Assembly: GCA_009602725.1 (NCBI GenBank)
Contig: WELB01000024.1
Location: 604,360-615,147, forward strand
Direction of reading: 5' to 3'
From: Spirogloea muscicola
Lineage: Eukaryota > Streptophyta > Zygnematophyceae > Spirogloeales > Spirogloeaceae
DNA: 10,788 nt
Part shown: positions 1 to 7,949 of the stretch, one piece after another
How positions within the stretch are numbered: position 1 is the first letter of the stretch
Layout of the letters: each line of letters opens with the position of its first letter
Notes under the pieces: generated by a model
The model's input: the letters and a program-made list of their open reading frames with translations, nothing else
Databases searched by the model: none
Told to the model about the DNA's origin: nothing
Made by a program: the position numbers and the translations under genes

Positions 1-14
1 TGCTCTTCCGATCT
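1..14 (+). other. Sequencing adapter remnant (Illumina)
   Basis: The first 14 bases, TGCTCTTCCGATCT, equal the 3' end of the standard Illumina read-2 adapter. They sit exactly at the sequence edge, where untrimmed adapter is expected. The SART1 reading frame happens to run open through them, but the first residues so encoded should not be counted as protein. The match is seen directly; calling it contamination is inference, and a strong one. Confidence 0.93.
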
Positions 15-3000
15 CGGCGGCAGCAAGGCGCGGCCGCCGCGGGACAAGGAGCGCGGCGGCGGCGACAGGGAGGCGGAGCGGGAGCGGGAGAGGGCCGCCC
101 GGCCCAGTGACGACCCAATGACCGCGCGCCGCGATGGCCAGTCGGCTGGGGCCGCCGAGGGCGGCGCGGCGACGGCCGCTCTGGAGCTCCAGGAGCGCGT
201 CGCCAGGTGCGCAGCAATGGAGTGGAGTGTGTGTTGCACAGCTCCGCCAGCGCAACCGCAGAGGAGGGCGAATCCAAGGGGTTTGGGAATTGGACGAGTC
301 TGTGCAACGGATGCTGACATGGTAATCAGCCTGTTGCTCTGTGTAGAGCCAAAGAGGAGCGGCTCAAGGCCAAGGTTGGGGCCAAGGCCGTCCAGGAGGC
401 CGGCGGCGGGGAGGCGGAGGACGACGGCGACGACGTCGCGGCGTGGGTGGCCAAGTCCCGCACGCTCGACGAGCAGCGGCGGGTCGAGGAGAAGGCCAAG
501 GCCGAGCGCATGGCCCGCATGCTTGCGGAGCAGGTCGGGCCCGTCAGCCCTCATCTCCGGCCTTTGGGCCTGCGCTCGCCCCGTGCTTGATCAACACGAA
601 AGAAATGTGGCTTGCGTGATTGGTGGAACCGTTGACCAGCAGAGCTGGTTGTTGCATTGCATCAGTAAGCACGTCTGAACCTCGACATTGGTGCCCAAAG
701 CCTTAGATGATTACCATGCGACCATGAATGCTTCAGTGCGTAAGCAGCAGCAAACGCCCAGATGTCAGATATACATTTTACTTGAGGATTCACGTAGCTG
801 CAACCTTCGCTTTGCTACCAGGATGAGGAGGTCGAGGACGACAATGATGGGGACCGTGACTCGCTCTACAGCACCAGTATGTGGCGCTTCCCCCCGCGGC
901 TTGTTTGCAACCAACAACAAAGCAGAGTGTTCGCTGTCCTTGCCTGATGCCACTCCTGTTTGCCAGAGCGCCACCTCAGTGCTGGCGTGCTTGCTGCTTC
1001 TAGTCCTGGAGCCTTTGGTCAGGACGGCACTCTATCTTGTACCATCTTGACATTGATGCCATCACACGACCTGGCGGGGTGTCTTGCAGAGAATCTGGCA
1101 GGTCTGAAGGTCCGCCATGGGCTGGACAAGGTCATGGAGGGCGGTGCAGTCGTCCTCACGCTTAAAGACTCCACCATACTTGACAGCGGCGAACTTAACG
1201 ACCGTAAGCAGCTCCCTGCCTGCCCCTTTCCATTGGAGCATGGCCCCTGCTCCCCCCCCCCCCCTCCCCTTTTCCTCACTCTTCTTCCCTCCCCGGCTCC
1301 CCGGCTCCCGTGCTCTCTCCATCTCACCCTCCTCCCTTGTCACTCCTTCTCCTTTAATCTGCCTCTGTTCCCTCCCCCCTCTCTCCCTCTACCTGTGTTT
1401 GTGGGTGTGTGTCCCTCATGGGTGCTCGTTATATGCATTGGTTCTTGTGCTTTTCAACATGCTACTGGAGCAGCCGTTCTACGTTGCCCACTGGTCAGTT
1501 GCTCATAGCGAGGACACGTGACCTGGCACAGAGGAGGACGAGCTGGAGAATGTCGACATTGCCGAGCAGGCTGCTCGAGCCGCTGCTTACAAAGCTGCCA
1601 AGCAGAAGTCAGGGACACACGAGGACAAGTCAGAACACTGACCCAGCTGAGAATTGAAATGGGCCTGCATCCATCTGCAAAGTATCTGCATGCTGGGACT
1701 GCTTCAAGTGCCGCACCTGCCGCCGCAGCTGGACTGCTCTCAGGCTAGCAAACAATGGAAGAGATGGTAGTCATGCCTGGCTTGAGTCACTCTGTGACCT
1801 CAGAGAAGGACTTTGGATGAGGCAAATTTGCTGCAAAGACTCACAAGTGCTTTTGATGCTGCAGATTTGAGAATGACATCTCCGGCACCCACCATGCAAT
1901 CTTGCCGAAGTACGACGACGTTGTTCCAGAAGAGGTGATTTACTTCTCTCTTAGTAGGCGAGGTCTGAAGGCATGGTGTGTGGCCCTGCATATGCAAGAA
2001 CTGCAGTCAAGCTCGCCCCTTGCTCTAGAGCCGCGCTTGCCACTTTGCTCAGCAGGCCTTCTCGACGCTAAAAGGTGCTCAGTACTGCAGGGCATTGTTC
2101 TTGATGCGAGCGGCGGCCTTGATGCGGAGAACAGGCAACGACTGGAGGAGGTACGGCATCATTGCTGTGAACCACGTGCTGTTCACTCCATCTGGCCTAT
2201 GGATAGGTCTGCATGCCAATCTCAACAGCAGTCCCTGTATGTGTTGCTGTCCGTTTGTGTAGGTGCGGCGTCGGCTCTCCGGAGCAGCGGCCGGCATGAG
2301 GGAGGAGTCGCTGGCCAGTGCTGTGCTCAGCACGTCTGGGGATTACATGACAGCAGAGGAAGTGGAGGCCCTCAAGTTCAGAAAGAGTGGCAAGAAGAAG
2401 AAGAAGAAGCTGCGCAAGAAGGACGCGCTGGACATTGACGCGCTCGAGGCGGAGGCTGTCGCGTCCGGGCTGGGCAAAGAAGACCTGGGCAAGCGGGGGG
2501 AGGTAGACGTGCGAAGACATCAGGAGCAGGAGGAGAGGAAAGCTCAGGTAAGACTGCCGACTGGTCTTACTCACGAATTGGAAAGCCAGCCGTTGTATTT
2601 GGCCTTCATTACTGCCATCCATGCACATGCTTCCCATGTAAATTCAGGACTTGGGGCTAAGTTTGAGGTCAGGAGTTGTTGCTACAGAGTTCACAGCAGC
2701 TAATTGCTAGACGAATTCATTGATCGCGACAAGTGCTACCTTCACTTCCACGATGACTTGGCAGATTGCATAGCCGCTCTTCATGCATGCATTGCTGTCT
2801 ATGTCGTGGTGCAGGAAGAGCAAGACCGCAGAGCCGCTTATGAGGGCGCCAAGGCCAGGGCAGAGGAGGCCTCCAGGGCTCTGCAGGACGAGGTCATGGA
2901 TGGGCCCAGCGACAACGATGGTGACGTCGTCTTTGAGGAAGACGAGGAGCTGCAGGTCACCTTAGATCCACACTGGACACCTAAAGCGCGGCCAGTCCTA

Positions 3001-4878
3001 AAAGCAAGCACTTGTTTTTGTGACGTAAGAATACAGCAGATCAGCCTCCAGGTCAAGGGACACGTAATAGCCGGAACTGTGAATGTTTGTGAAGTGATCT
3101 TGCCTGTCCTGGAGCTGGTTTGGATGGTGCAGGTGAGAGGCCATGATTTTGACCTTGCACCATGCTCGTCACTTGGCAGAGGTCATTGGAGAGGGCCCGA
3201 TTGGCAGCTCTCAAGAAGCAGGCGGAGCAGGCAGAGGGGCCGCAGCGCCTCATCTCCAACTTGGAGGCACTCCGCGGAAGAGCTGCCGAGGATCTCCAGG
3301 CAGCTGCCAATGCCGAAACAGAGGGCGGCCTCGTCTTCACAGACACTGGGGAGTTCTGCCGTTCTCTGCAGCTGGATGAAGGTATTGTTGTACCTGCCTC
3401 CAATAAGCTCTGGCAGGGGATCTGTGTACGGGCTGTGACGAGTTGCTGCATGCTGAAAAGGCACAAGCTTGAGCTGTTGGTGTAAGTCCTGGATTAGGCG
3501 TATGAGCCTGTGAGCTGTTTCTTTGGCCTGGTAGTGACTGACTTAGAGAAGCATGGCCAGCAGCTATCACGCAACGAGAGAGGCCCAAAGAGCACCTCGA
3601 GGACGAGGACAAGGACCATATGATGGCGGATGTTGATGCCGAGGCCCCTGAGGAGAGGGAGGGGGCAGCTGCAGCAGTGGTGGCTGCTGGAGGAGGAGAA
3701 GGAGGGTGGACTGAGGTCGGGCAGGAGGCACCAAAGGGCGCAGACAGCGGCGGCATCGAAGGCAACGAAGCTGGCCAGGATCCCTCAAAGAGTGGCAGAG
3801 CTGAGCAGGAGACTGACGAAGACGAGCCACTGAAGGAGGTGAGAGTGGGGAAGGGCCTGGCCGGGGCGCTGTCGTTGCTCAAGGACCGGGGCGTGCTGGC
3901 CAACTCAGTCGAGTGGGGCGGTCGCAACATGGACAAGAAGAAGAGTAAGCTGGTCGGCATCCTGGACAAGGTCGCCCTTGGCGATGAGGGTCCGCGCCAG
4001 AAGGAGATCCGCATCGACCGCCTGGACGAGTTCGGTCGCCAGGTGCAGCAGTGGCTCAGTGATCTCTGTGGTGCGCGTGCTGTTGCACTGTTTCCACGTT
4101 TAGTCCGAATTGGACACGAGTGTTTCCAGCATCTCGACTCTCTTATGAGGCTTCTGCTGAATATAGTAGTGTTGCACCTTCCATCAGATGACGCCCAAGG
4201 AGTCATTCCGGAGGCTGTCGCACGCCTTTCACGGCAAGCCTCCGGGGAAGATGAAGCAGGAGAAGCGGATACGGCAGCACGAGGAGGAGCTCAAGATGAA
4301 GACAATGAGTGCAGGCGACACGCCTCTCATGAGCATGGAGAAGATGCGGGAAAACCAGGCGCAGAACGCCGTGCCGTACATTGTCATCTCGGGACAGATC
4401 AAGCCCGGGTAAGAAAGAGATTGTCGCATATAACCCCCTCACTTGCGGTGATCTGTCCAGTCTTCTCATGGAGTAATCTGCGAGCAGTTATCTCACATGA
4501 ATGGGGTGCGTGAGTGGCTCTGCCAGGCAAACGAGCGATCCAAAGAGCGGCTTTGCTACCGTGGAGAAGAGCAGTGTTGGGTCTCTCACCCCCATGCTTG
4601 GCGACCAGAAGGTGCGCACCTTGCAGACAGTCTTTGCAAGCAGTGCAGGTGTCCATTTTCAAGGAGGTGAAGCAGAGAATGCACTATTGGAGCAACTTGG
4701 AGTTGCTACTAAGTCCCGCCAAATAAGGACAATTTCACTTATGCTTTCAAGGTGCGCAGTCTTATGGAAGTCTTGATGGCCATGTCATGATCAGGTTGAG
4801 GCCTTCTTGGGCATCCAAAAGCGGGCAGCCAGCAAGGCCATGGGCCCTCCCGCTGCGAAGAAGCCAAAGCCCAGCTGA
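15..4878 (+). CDS. SART1: SART1/DOT2 family tri-snRNP splicing factor, 14 exons, 5' partial
   Basis: Nuclear protein of the U4/U6.U5 tri-snRNP (human SART1, yeast Snu66, Arabidopsis DOT2/MDF) needed to form the active spliceosome. Exons: <15-206, 347-533, 822-876, 1090-1203, 1532-1628, 1865-1934, 2091-2150, 2263-2547, 2815-2955, 3180-3381, about 3549-4042 (or from 3561/3564), 4188-4408, 4527-4611, 4795-4878 (stop TGA). All introns are GT-AG and all phases join. Family landmarks in order: charged Arg/Glu N-terminus (exon 1); DSLYSTKNLAGLKVRHGLDK across exons 3-4; KYDDVVPEE (exon 6); a lysine run then LEAEAVASGLGKEDLG (exon 8); VFTDTGEFCRSL (exon 10); WGGRNMDKKKSKLVGI and RIDRLDEFGR (exon 11); MTPKESFRRLSHAFHGKPPG (exon 12); SGFATVEK and GSLTPMLGD (exon 13); a basic AAKKPKPS tail. 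EAEAVASGLG, WGGRNMDKKKSKLVGI and the last two exons match the land-plant form rather than the animal one. The model gives about 760 residues against about 800 for relatives, so only a short N-terminal piece should be missing. Confidence 0.93.
1204..1531 (+). other. SART1 intron 4 with long pyrimidine tract
   Basis: A 328-base intron, the longest of the gene, with donor GTAAGC and acceptor GGCACAG. From about 1210 to 1400 the + strand is almost all C and T, including 13 uninterrupted C at 1252-1264. The overlapping open frames on both strands here are low-complexity shadows. The exons on both sides join in phase and match the family, so intron status is well supported. Confidence 0.85.
3558..3563 (+). 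promoter_or_regulatory. Tandem NAGNAG splice acceptor, SART1 exon 11
   Basis: The sequence CCAGCAG offers two acceptors three bases apart (exon start 3561 or 3564), both in phase with the single base left over from exon 10. A third in-phase acceptor lies upstream (exon start 3549). Each choice keeps the frame and changes only a few residues in a weakly conserved acidic linker, so homology cannot choose between them. Which is used is not visible from sequence. Confidence 0.5.
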
Positions 4879-5386
4879 CGGGGGTTGACGATTGCAAGCC
4901 ACTAATTCTAAGCGCAAAAAACTGATGGATCGGGCCAGCAGAAGATGACATGATGCCAAAAGTTTTGCGCATGCAGTCTGGAGCTCAAGCAAGTTGTCAA
5001 CCTCGGTAGGACTTGGAGCGTAAGTTGTTAGTGAGAGCCTGGCACACATTGAGCTCCTTGACTGCCCCCTTGTGGCTTGTTACTCAGAGTGCTTGATACA
5101 AGCAGAGCTTGCAGGATGGAATGCCAATTGCATTCACCTTATTGCCTTCACTATTGTGCTAGTAAGCAACTTCTTGTACATACAACAAGGATGTTGTTGT
5201 ACGGCGTCTATTTGACCAGGGGGAAAACAATGAATTGAATGCTAATGGCAAGCTAGAGGTGGAGGTAGCCATGGCAGTGGTGAGCCAAACCTGGCTGATC
5301 TCGTGACTGTCCTCGATAAACAGGAACATCAAAGATAAGCCTACCTAGCTAAGCAGTGCAGTTCACTATGCAAAAGAAGCAGCCAA
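4879..5386. other. Intergenic region between convergent genes
   Basis: These 508 bases separate the SART1 stop from the cyclophilin stop on the opposite strand, so both 3' UTRs must lie here. I see no TGTAA on the + strand and no TTACA (TGTAA on the - strand), so poly(A) sites cannot be placed by that signal. No convincing gene was seen: the short open frames show no family motif and lack the exon GC bias. Confidence 0.6.
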
Positions 5387-6680
5387 CTACAGGTTGCCAC
5401 AGTCCACAATCGAAACGGGCTTGTGCGTCTGCCCTGAGGCACTCCCCATGGATTCTATCTGGTCCAGCAGCGCCCGTGACTCTTTATCTGCAGAGCGAGC
5501 ACCATGGCATGCCGCGTTGCACGTCAGCGTGGTGTATGTTGGCGCTGAGCAGCAGGGCGGCACAGCTAGCAGCAGGGCGACATCACTAGCCTGGTTCACT
5601 GGTCATGCCGCCCCAATGTAAGACTCAAGCGCAAGCTTGGTGAGCAAAACATGGCCACATGTACAGCTCCTTGATGCTTGACGGGCCTCCACGCAGCGTT
5701 GCATGTGCAGGCACAGCTGCCTCCTTGCATGGCAGCACAGGGGCCCAAGGGTTCGTGGTACTTACTCAAAATGACCTTGCCGAAGACCACGTGCTTGCCA
5801 TCGAGGTCGGGGCAGTCGCCAAAGGTGATGAAGAACTGGGTCCCTGTGGCACGCCGCGGGGGACGATGTGCAATGCCAGGAAGAGGCAGACATGACGAGT
5901 TGAGTCGGTAGCCAACGTGCAGCGTCAAAGGGCGAGCTTGTTGGCACAGCTCCTCGACCGAAGGAGCCGCCATTGGCAAGCGCACGGAGCAATATTCAGC
6001 GATTGGGCGGATGCATTATGGAGGCTAATGACTGCTGGTTGAGAACAGAGGAGGTGGGCACGAGGGACAAGGAGGAAGCGAGGGAGTGGATTTAGGACGA
6101 GGAGAGTGGTGCTCAGTACCGTTAGTGTGAGGCCCCGAGTTTGCCATGGAGAGAACGCCGCGCCCCGCGTGGCGCAGCTCGAATGACTCGTCCTCGAAGC
6201 GCCGCCCGTAGATGCTCTTCCCGCACTCCCCACCCTGCGCAGGGCCCGCAGCCGCGACGTCAGCCAGAGCCGTCGCGCATTGTCGTCATCCATCGTCTGG
6301 ACAAAGCGCCCCAGCTGCCGTCGCGGCGGCAGTGGCCGCACTTGAGCGATGCGGTGTGGGATGACGCGGTGGAAGGCGGCGCCGCGGTAGCAGGACTTGG
6401 CGGCGCCGCCGCAGAGCGCGCGGAAGTTGGCCACGGCCAGCGGCGCAACGTCGTCGCGCAGCTCCAACGGCAGGCGCCCCAGCGCCGCGCCGCCGGCGGC
6501 GACGTCCAGCCACGACCGCGGCCGTGGGNNGGCGACGGTGTCGGGCGGCGGCGGCGGCAAGGCCGGGGCTTGCGGGGGGAGGCGCGCCGGCGCCGCGGCG
6601 ACTGGCGGGATGGGGATGGCCGTTCCGGTCAGGAGTCCCGCCGCTGGGGCGTCAGCGCCGCCGTCAGCGCCGGCGCGCAA
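5387..6680 (-). CDS. Cyclophilin-type peptidyl-prolyl cis-trans isomerase, 4 exons, 5' end unresolved
   Basis: Cyclophilins catalyse cis-trans isomerisation of peptide bonds before proline. Exons on the minus strand: about 6680-6342, 6234-6120, 5843-5766 and 5487-5387 (stop TAG). Introns are GT-AG and all phases match. Exon 1 gives a Pro/Ala-rich leader, then [28 protein letters not shown] and [11 protein letters not shown]; exon 2 gives [14 protein letters not shown] and [13 protein letters not shown]; exon 3 gives [20 protein letters not shown]; exon 4 gives [11 protein letters not shown] and VDCGNL, the usual C-terminus. Relative to human cyclophilin A, Arg55, Gln63, Ala101, Asn102, Gln111, Phe113, Leu122 and His126 are kept. 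Phe60 reads Arg and Trp121 reads Asp, and the Asp-Phe-Thr...Gly-Thr-Gly loop is about seven residues short. No ATG lies in frame in exon 1: an in-frame TAA stands at 6730-6732, so an upstream exon or a sequence error is likely. The two Ns at 6529-6530 also make the leader frame uncertain. Compartment cannot be told. Confidence 0.88.
5548..5587. repeat. Imperfect 20-base tandem duplication
   Basis: Two adjacent 20-base units (5548-5567 and 5568-5587) share the start AGCAGCAGGGCG and agree at about 16 of 20 positions. They lie within cyclophilin intron 3 (5488-5765). No function is suggested. Confidence 0.6.
6529..6530. other. Two undetermined bases (NN)
   Basis: The only ambiguous bases in the window. 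They lie in the very GC-rich, proline-coding leader of cyclophilin exon 1. If the true number of bases differs, the reading frame upstream of them changes, which matters for finding the start codon. Confidence 0.95.
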
Positions 6681-6728
6681 GCCGCTGACGGGCCTGACGC
6701 CAAGTGGGAGGCGGGGTTTGTCCCCGCG

Positions 6729-6733
6729 TTACA
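6729..6733 (-). terminator. Candidate chlorophyte poly(A) signal TGTAA
   Basis: TTACA on the + strand reads TGTAA on the minus strand, about 80 bases past the stop of the unrecognised gene ending at 6813. TGTAA is the common poly(A) signal of green algae, and the spacing suits a short 3' UTR. A five-base motif can occur by chance, so support comes only from its position. Confidence 0.45.
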
Positions 6734-6812
6734 TTCCTCTTGGGCTTTGAGCCTAGCATCTCCGACCTGCGGCTGCTTAGCAGAGGTTACTGAGTGATTC
6801 TCCTGTAGCTCT

Positions 6813-7148
6813 CTAAACGTTGTCCATTCTTTTTTGGCTGGCTTCTGCCAGCCCCTCACTTCTATGGGCGAGCTCATCTTTCTCTTCTTTGGCTCCAAAT
6901 GGCTTGACTTGCTCCACCGCCGATGCCTGAAAATCAGATAAGCAAGTTCCAAGCCCTTTTGCCACCAATCAGAGCCTGCCTAGCTTTCTGGTGCAAAGCA
7001 TGAGCCTGAGCACGCTGCAAACAGGCCGACACTTGACCAAGCAGGAATGATAGAAATGCAGCTGGCAAGCCCATCTCGGCCGTGAGCACATCAGCATGTC
7101 GTGCATAGCCTAGACTGGCAAATTCTTCAAGCAGAGAATCCTGCTCAG
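6813..7148 (-). CDS. Unrecognised gene, last two exons (5' partial)
   Basis: I do not recognise the family. The last exon, 6926-6813, opens after a strong TTTTCAG acceptor and codes a charged tail (VEQVKPFGAKEEKDELAHRS ... KRMDNV, stop TAG). The exon before it ends at 7033 (donor GTGTCG) and reads SLLEEFASLGYARHADVLTA then GLPAAFLSFLLGQ. The two join in phase 0 over a 106-base intron, a size typical here. Its start is probably 7148, after CTAATATCCCCAG, which has a branch-point-like CTAAT; the frame is open up to a stop at 7213-7215. The joined part looks like an amphipathic helix followed by a charged, probably helical tail, with no membrane segment or catalytic motif. A candidate TGTAA poly(A) signal lies just downstream. 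It runs the same way as the cyclophilin and ends about 130 bases before that gene's first recognised codons. Earlier exons could not be placed. Confidence 0.45.
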
Positions 7149-7949
7149 CTGGGGATATTAGCTCACTTGTGATGAGCACCCGCAGCCACTTGAGTCGCAG
7201 TGTGCTTCGGGGCTAGCCCGGCCCCTCCGGAATTTGTGCATTCTGTTTTTCTGAGCTGGCCAATCACAGCCATCGCCCTCTACTGGAAGAGTCTTCTTAT
7301 CTTCCTGTTGGCCCGACGTTCACAGTCGCAGTATAGTTTGGCATGAACCATCAGTGCTGTTGGCGCAGGCTGCAGTGCCCTATGTTCTACCCCTCTTCCG
7401 AACACTGCGAACCCTTCTTTCCAATCACAAATGCTTTTGTCCCTTTGCTGGCGTTGCCTCACTCCCTCAACACATGGTCACCTCTCTTGGGCTGGCCATG
7501 AAGAGCCACTTGGCCCCACCTCGCTGGTTTTCCTTTATCTCGAGAGCACAGCTTGGAAGATGATGGATGGCCAGCCGATGACCAAGTCGACGACTTAAGC
7601 AGAGCCGCTAATGCATCCCAACAAGCCCAAGGTCCACACTCCAGCCTGGAAAGCAAGTACGTTGATAGGACTTGCAATATTGGTGGTAGAATTACCTGTT
7701 TGTTGGACCTGCCAGTGGTCAGCAAGGTGCAATGAGCGGATGCATAGCACTCACTACCAGCACACCGCACACGACAGTATCTTTATAGGCCGCAAATCCC
7801 TGTCGCTTTCTTAGCTGGCATGGCTGGGCAGCCTAGTTTCGCAAGCACTGCAAAGCTGGGGCACCGTAGCTGTGGACCTTGCAAATAGTGCAGCCGCTGC
7901 CAAGAAAGGCACGTAATCTGCATCAGCTGCCGCTCTGCAATGCGGAGTC
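7149..7949. other. Unassigned region with possible upstream exons and promoter
   Basis: These 800 bases lie between the exostosin stop and the first placed exon of the unrecognised gene, both on the minus strand. They should hold the exostosin 3' UTR plus a promoter and early exons. Visible but unproven: a TATAAA on the minus strand at 7782-7787; a CATGGCC start context with ATG at 7499-7497 followed within 20 bases by a GTGACC donor; and a minus-strand open stretch at about 7640-7459 behind a TTTCCAG acceptor. Several frames are open at once and none carries a motif I know, and I could not connect them in phase to the exon at 7148. Confidence 0.35.

Noticed and set aside
118-678. A 186-residue open frame from an ATG at 118
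   Set aside because: Only its first part (to 206) is SART1 exon 1; it then reads through intron 1 and part of exon 2 in the wrong frame.
960-1508. A 182-residue open frame rich in Pro, Leu and Ser
   Set aside because: It contains SART1 exon 4 but extends through intron 4's pyrimidine tract, which explains the low-complexity tail.
3337-4206. A 289-residue minus-strand open frame rich in Ser and Pro
   Set aside because: It is the antisense shadow of SART1 exon 11, whose sense frame carries clear family motifs.
6259-6290. A minus-strand RDGSG reading inside cyclophilin intron 1 that resembles the missing loop
   Set aside because: Using it as a mini-exon needs a non-GT donor, and the phases do not fit exon 1 or exon 2; a stop follows at once.
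6141-6797. A 218-residue + strand open frame rich in Arg and Gly
   Set aside because: Antisense shadow of cyclophilin exons 1 and 2 in very GC-rich DNA; no recognisable motif.
7271-7273. A minus-strand ATG opening a 36-residue frame as the start of the unrecognised gene
   Set aside because: The only phase-compatible donor would leave a 31-base intron before the exon at 7148, too short to be believable.
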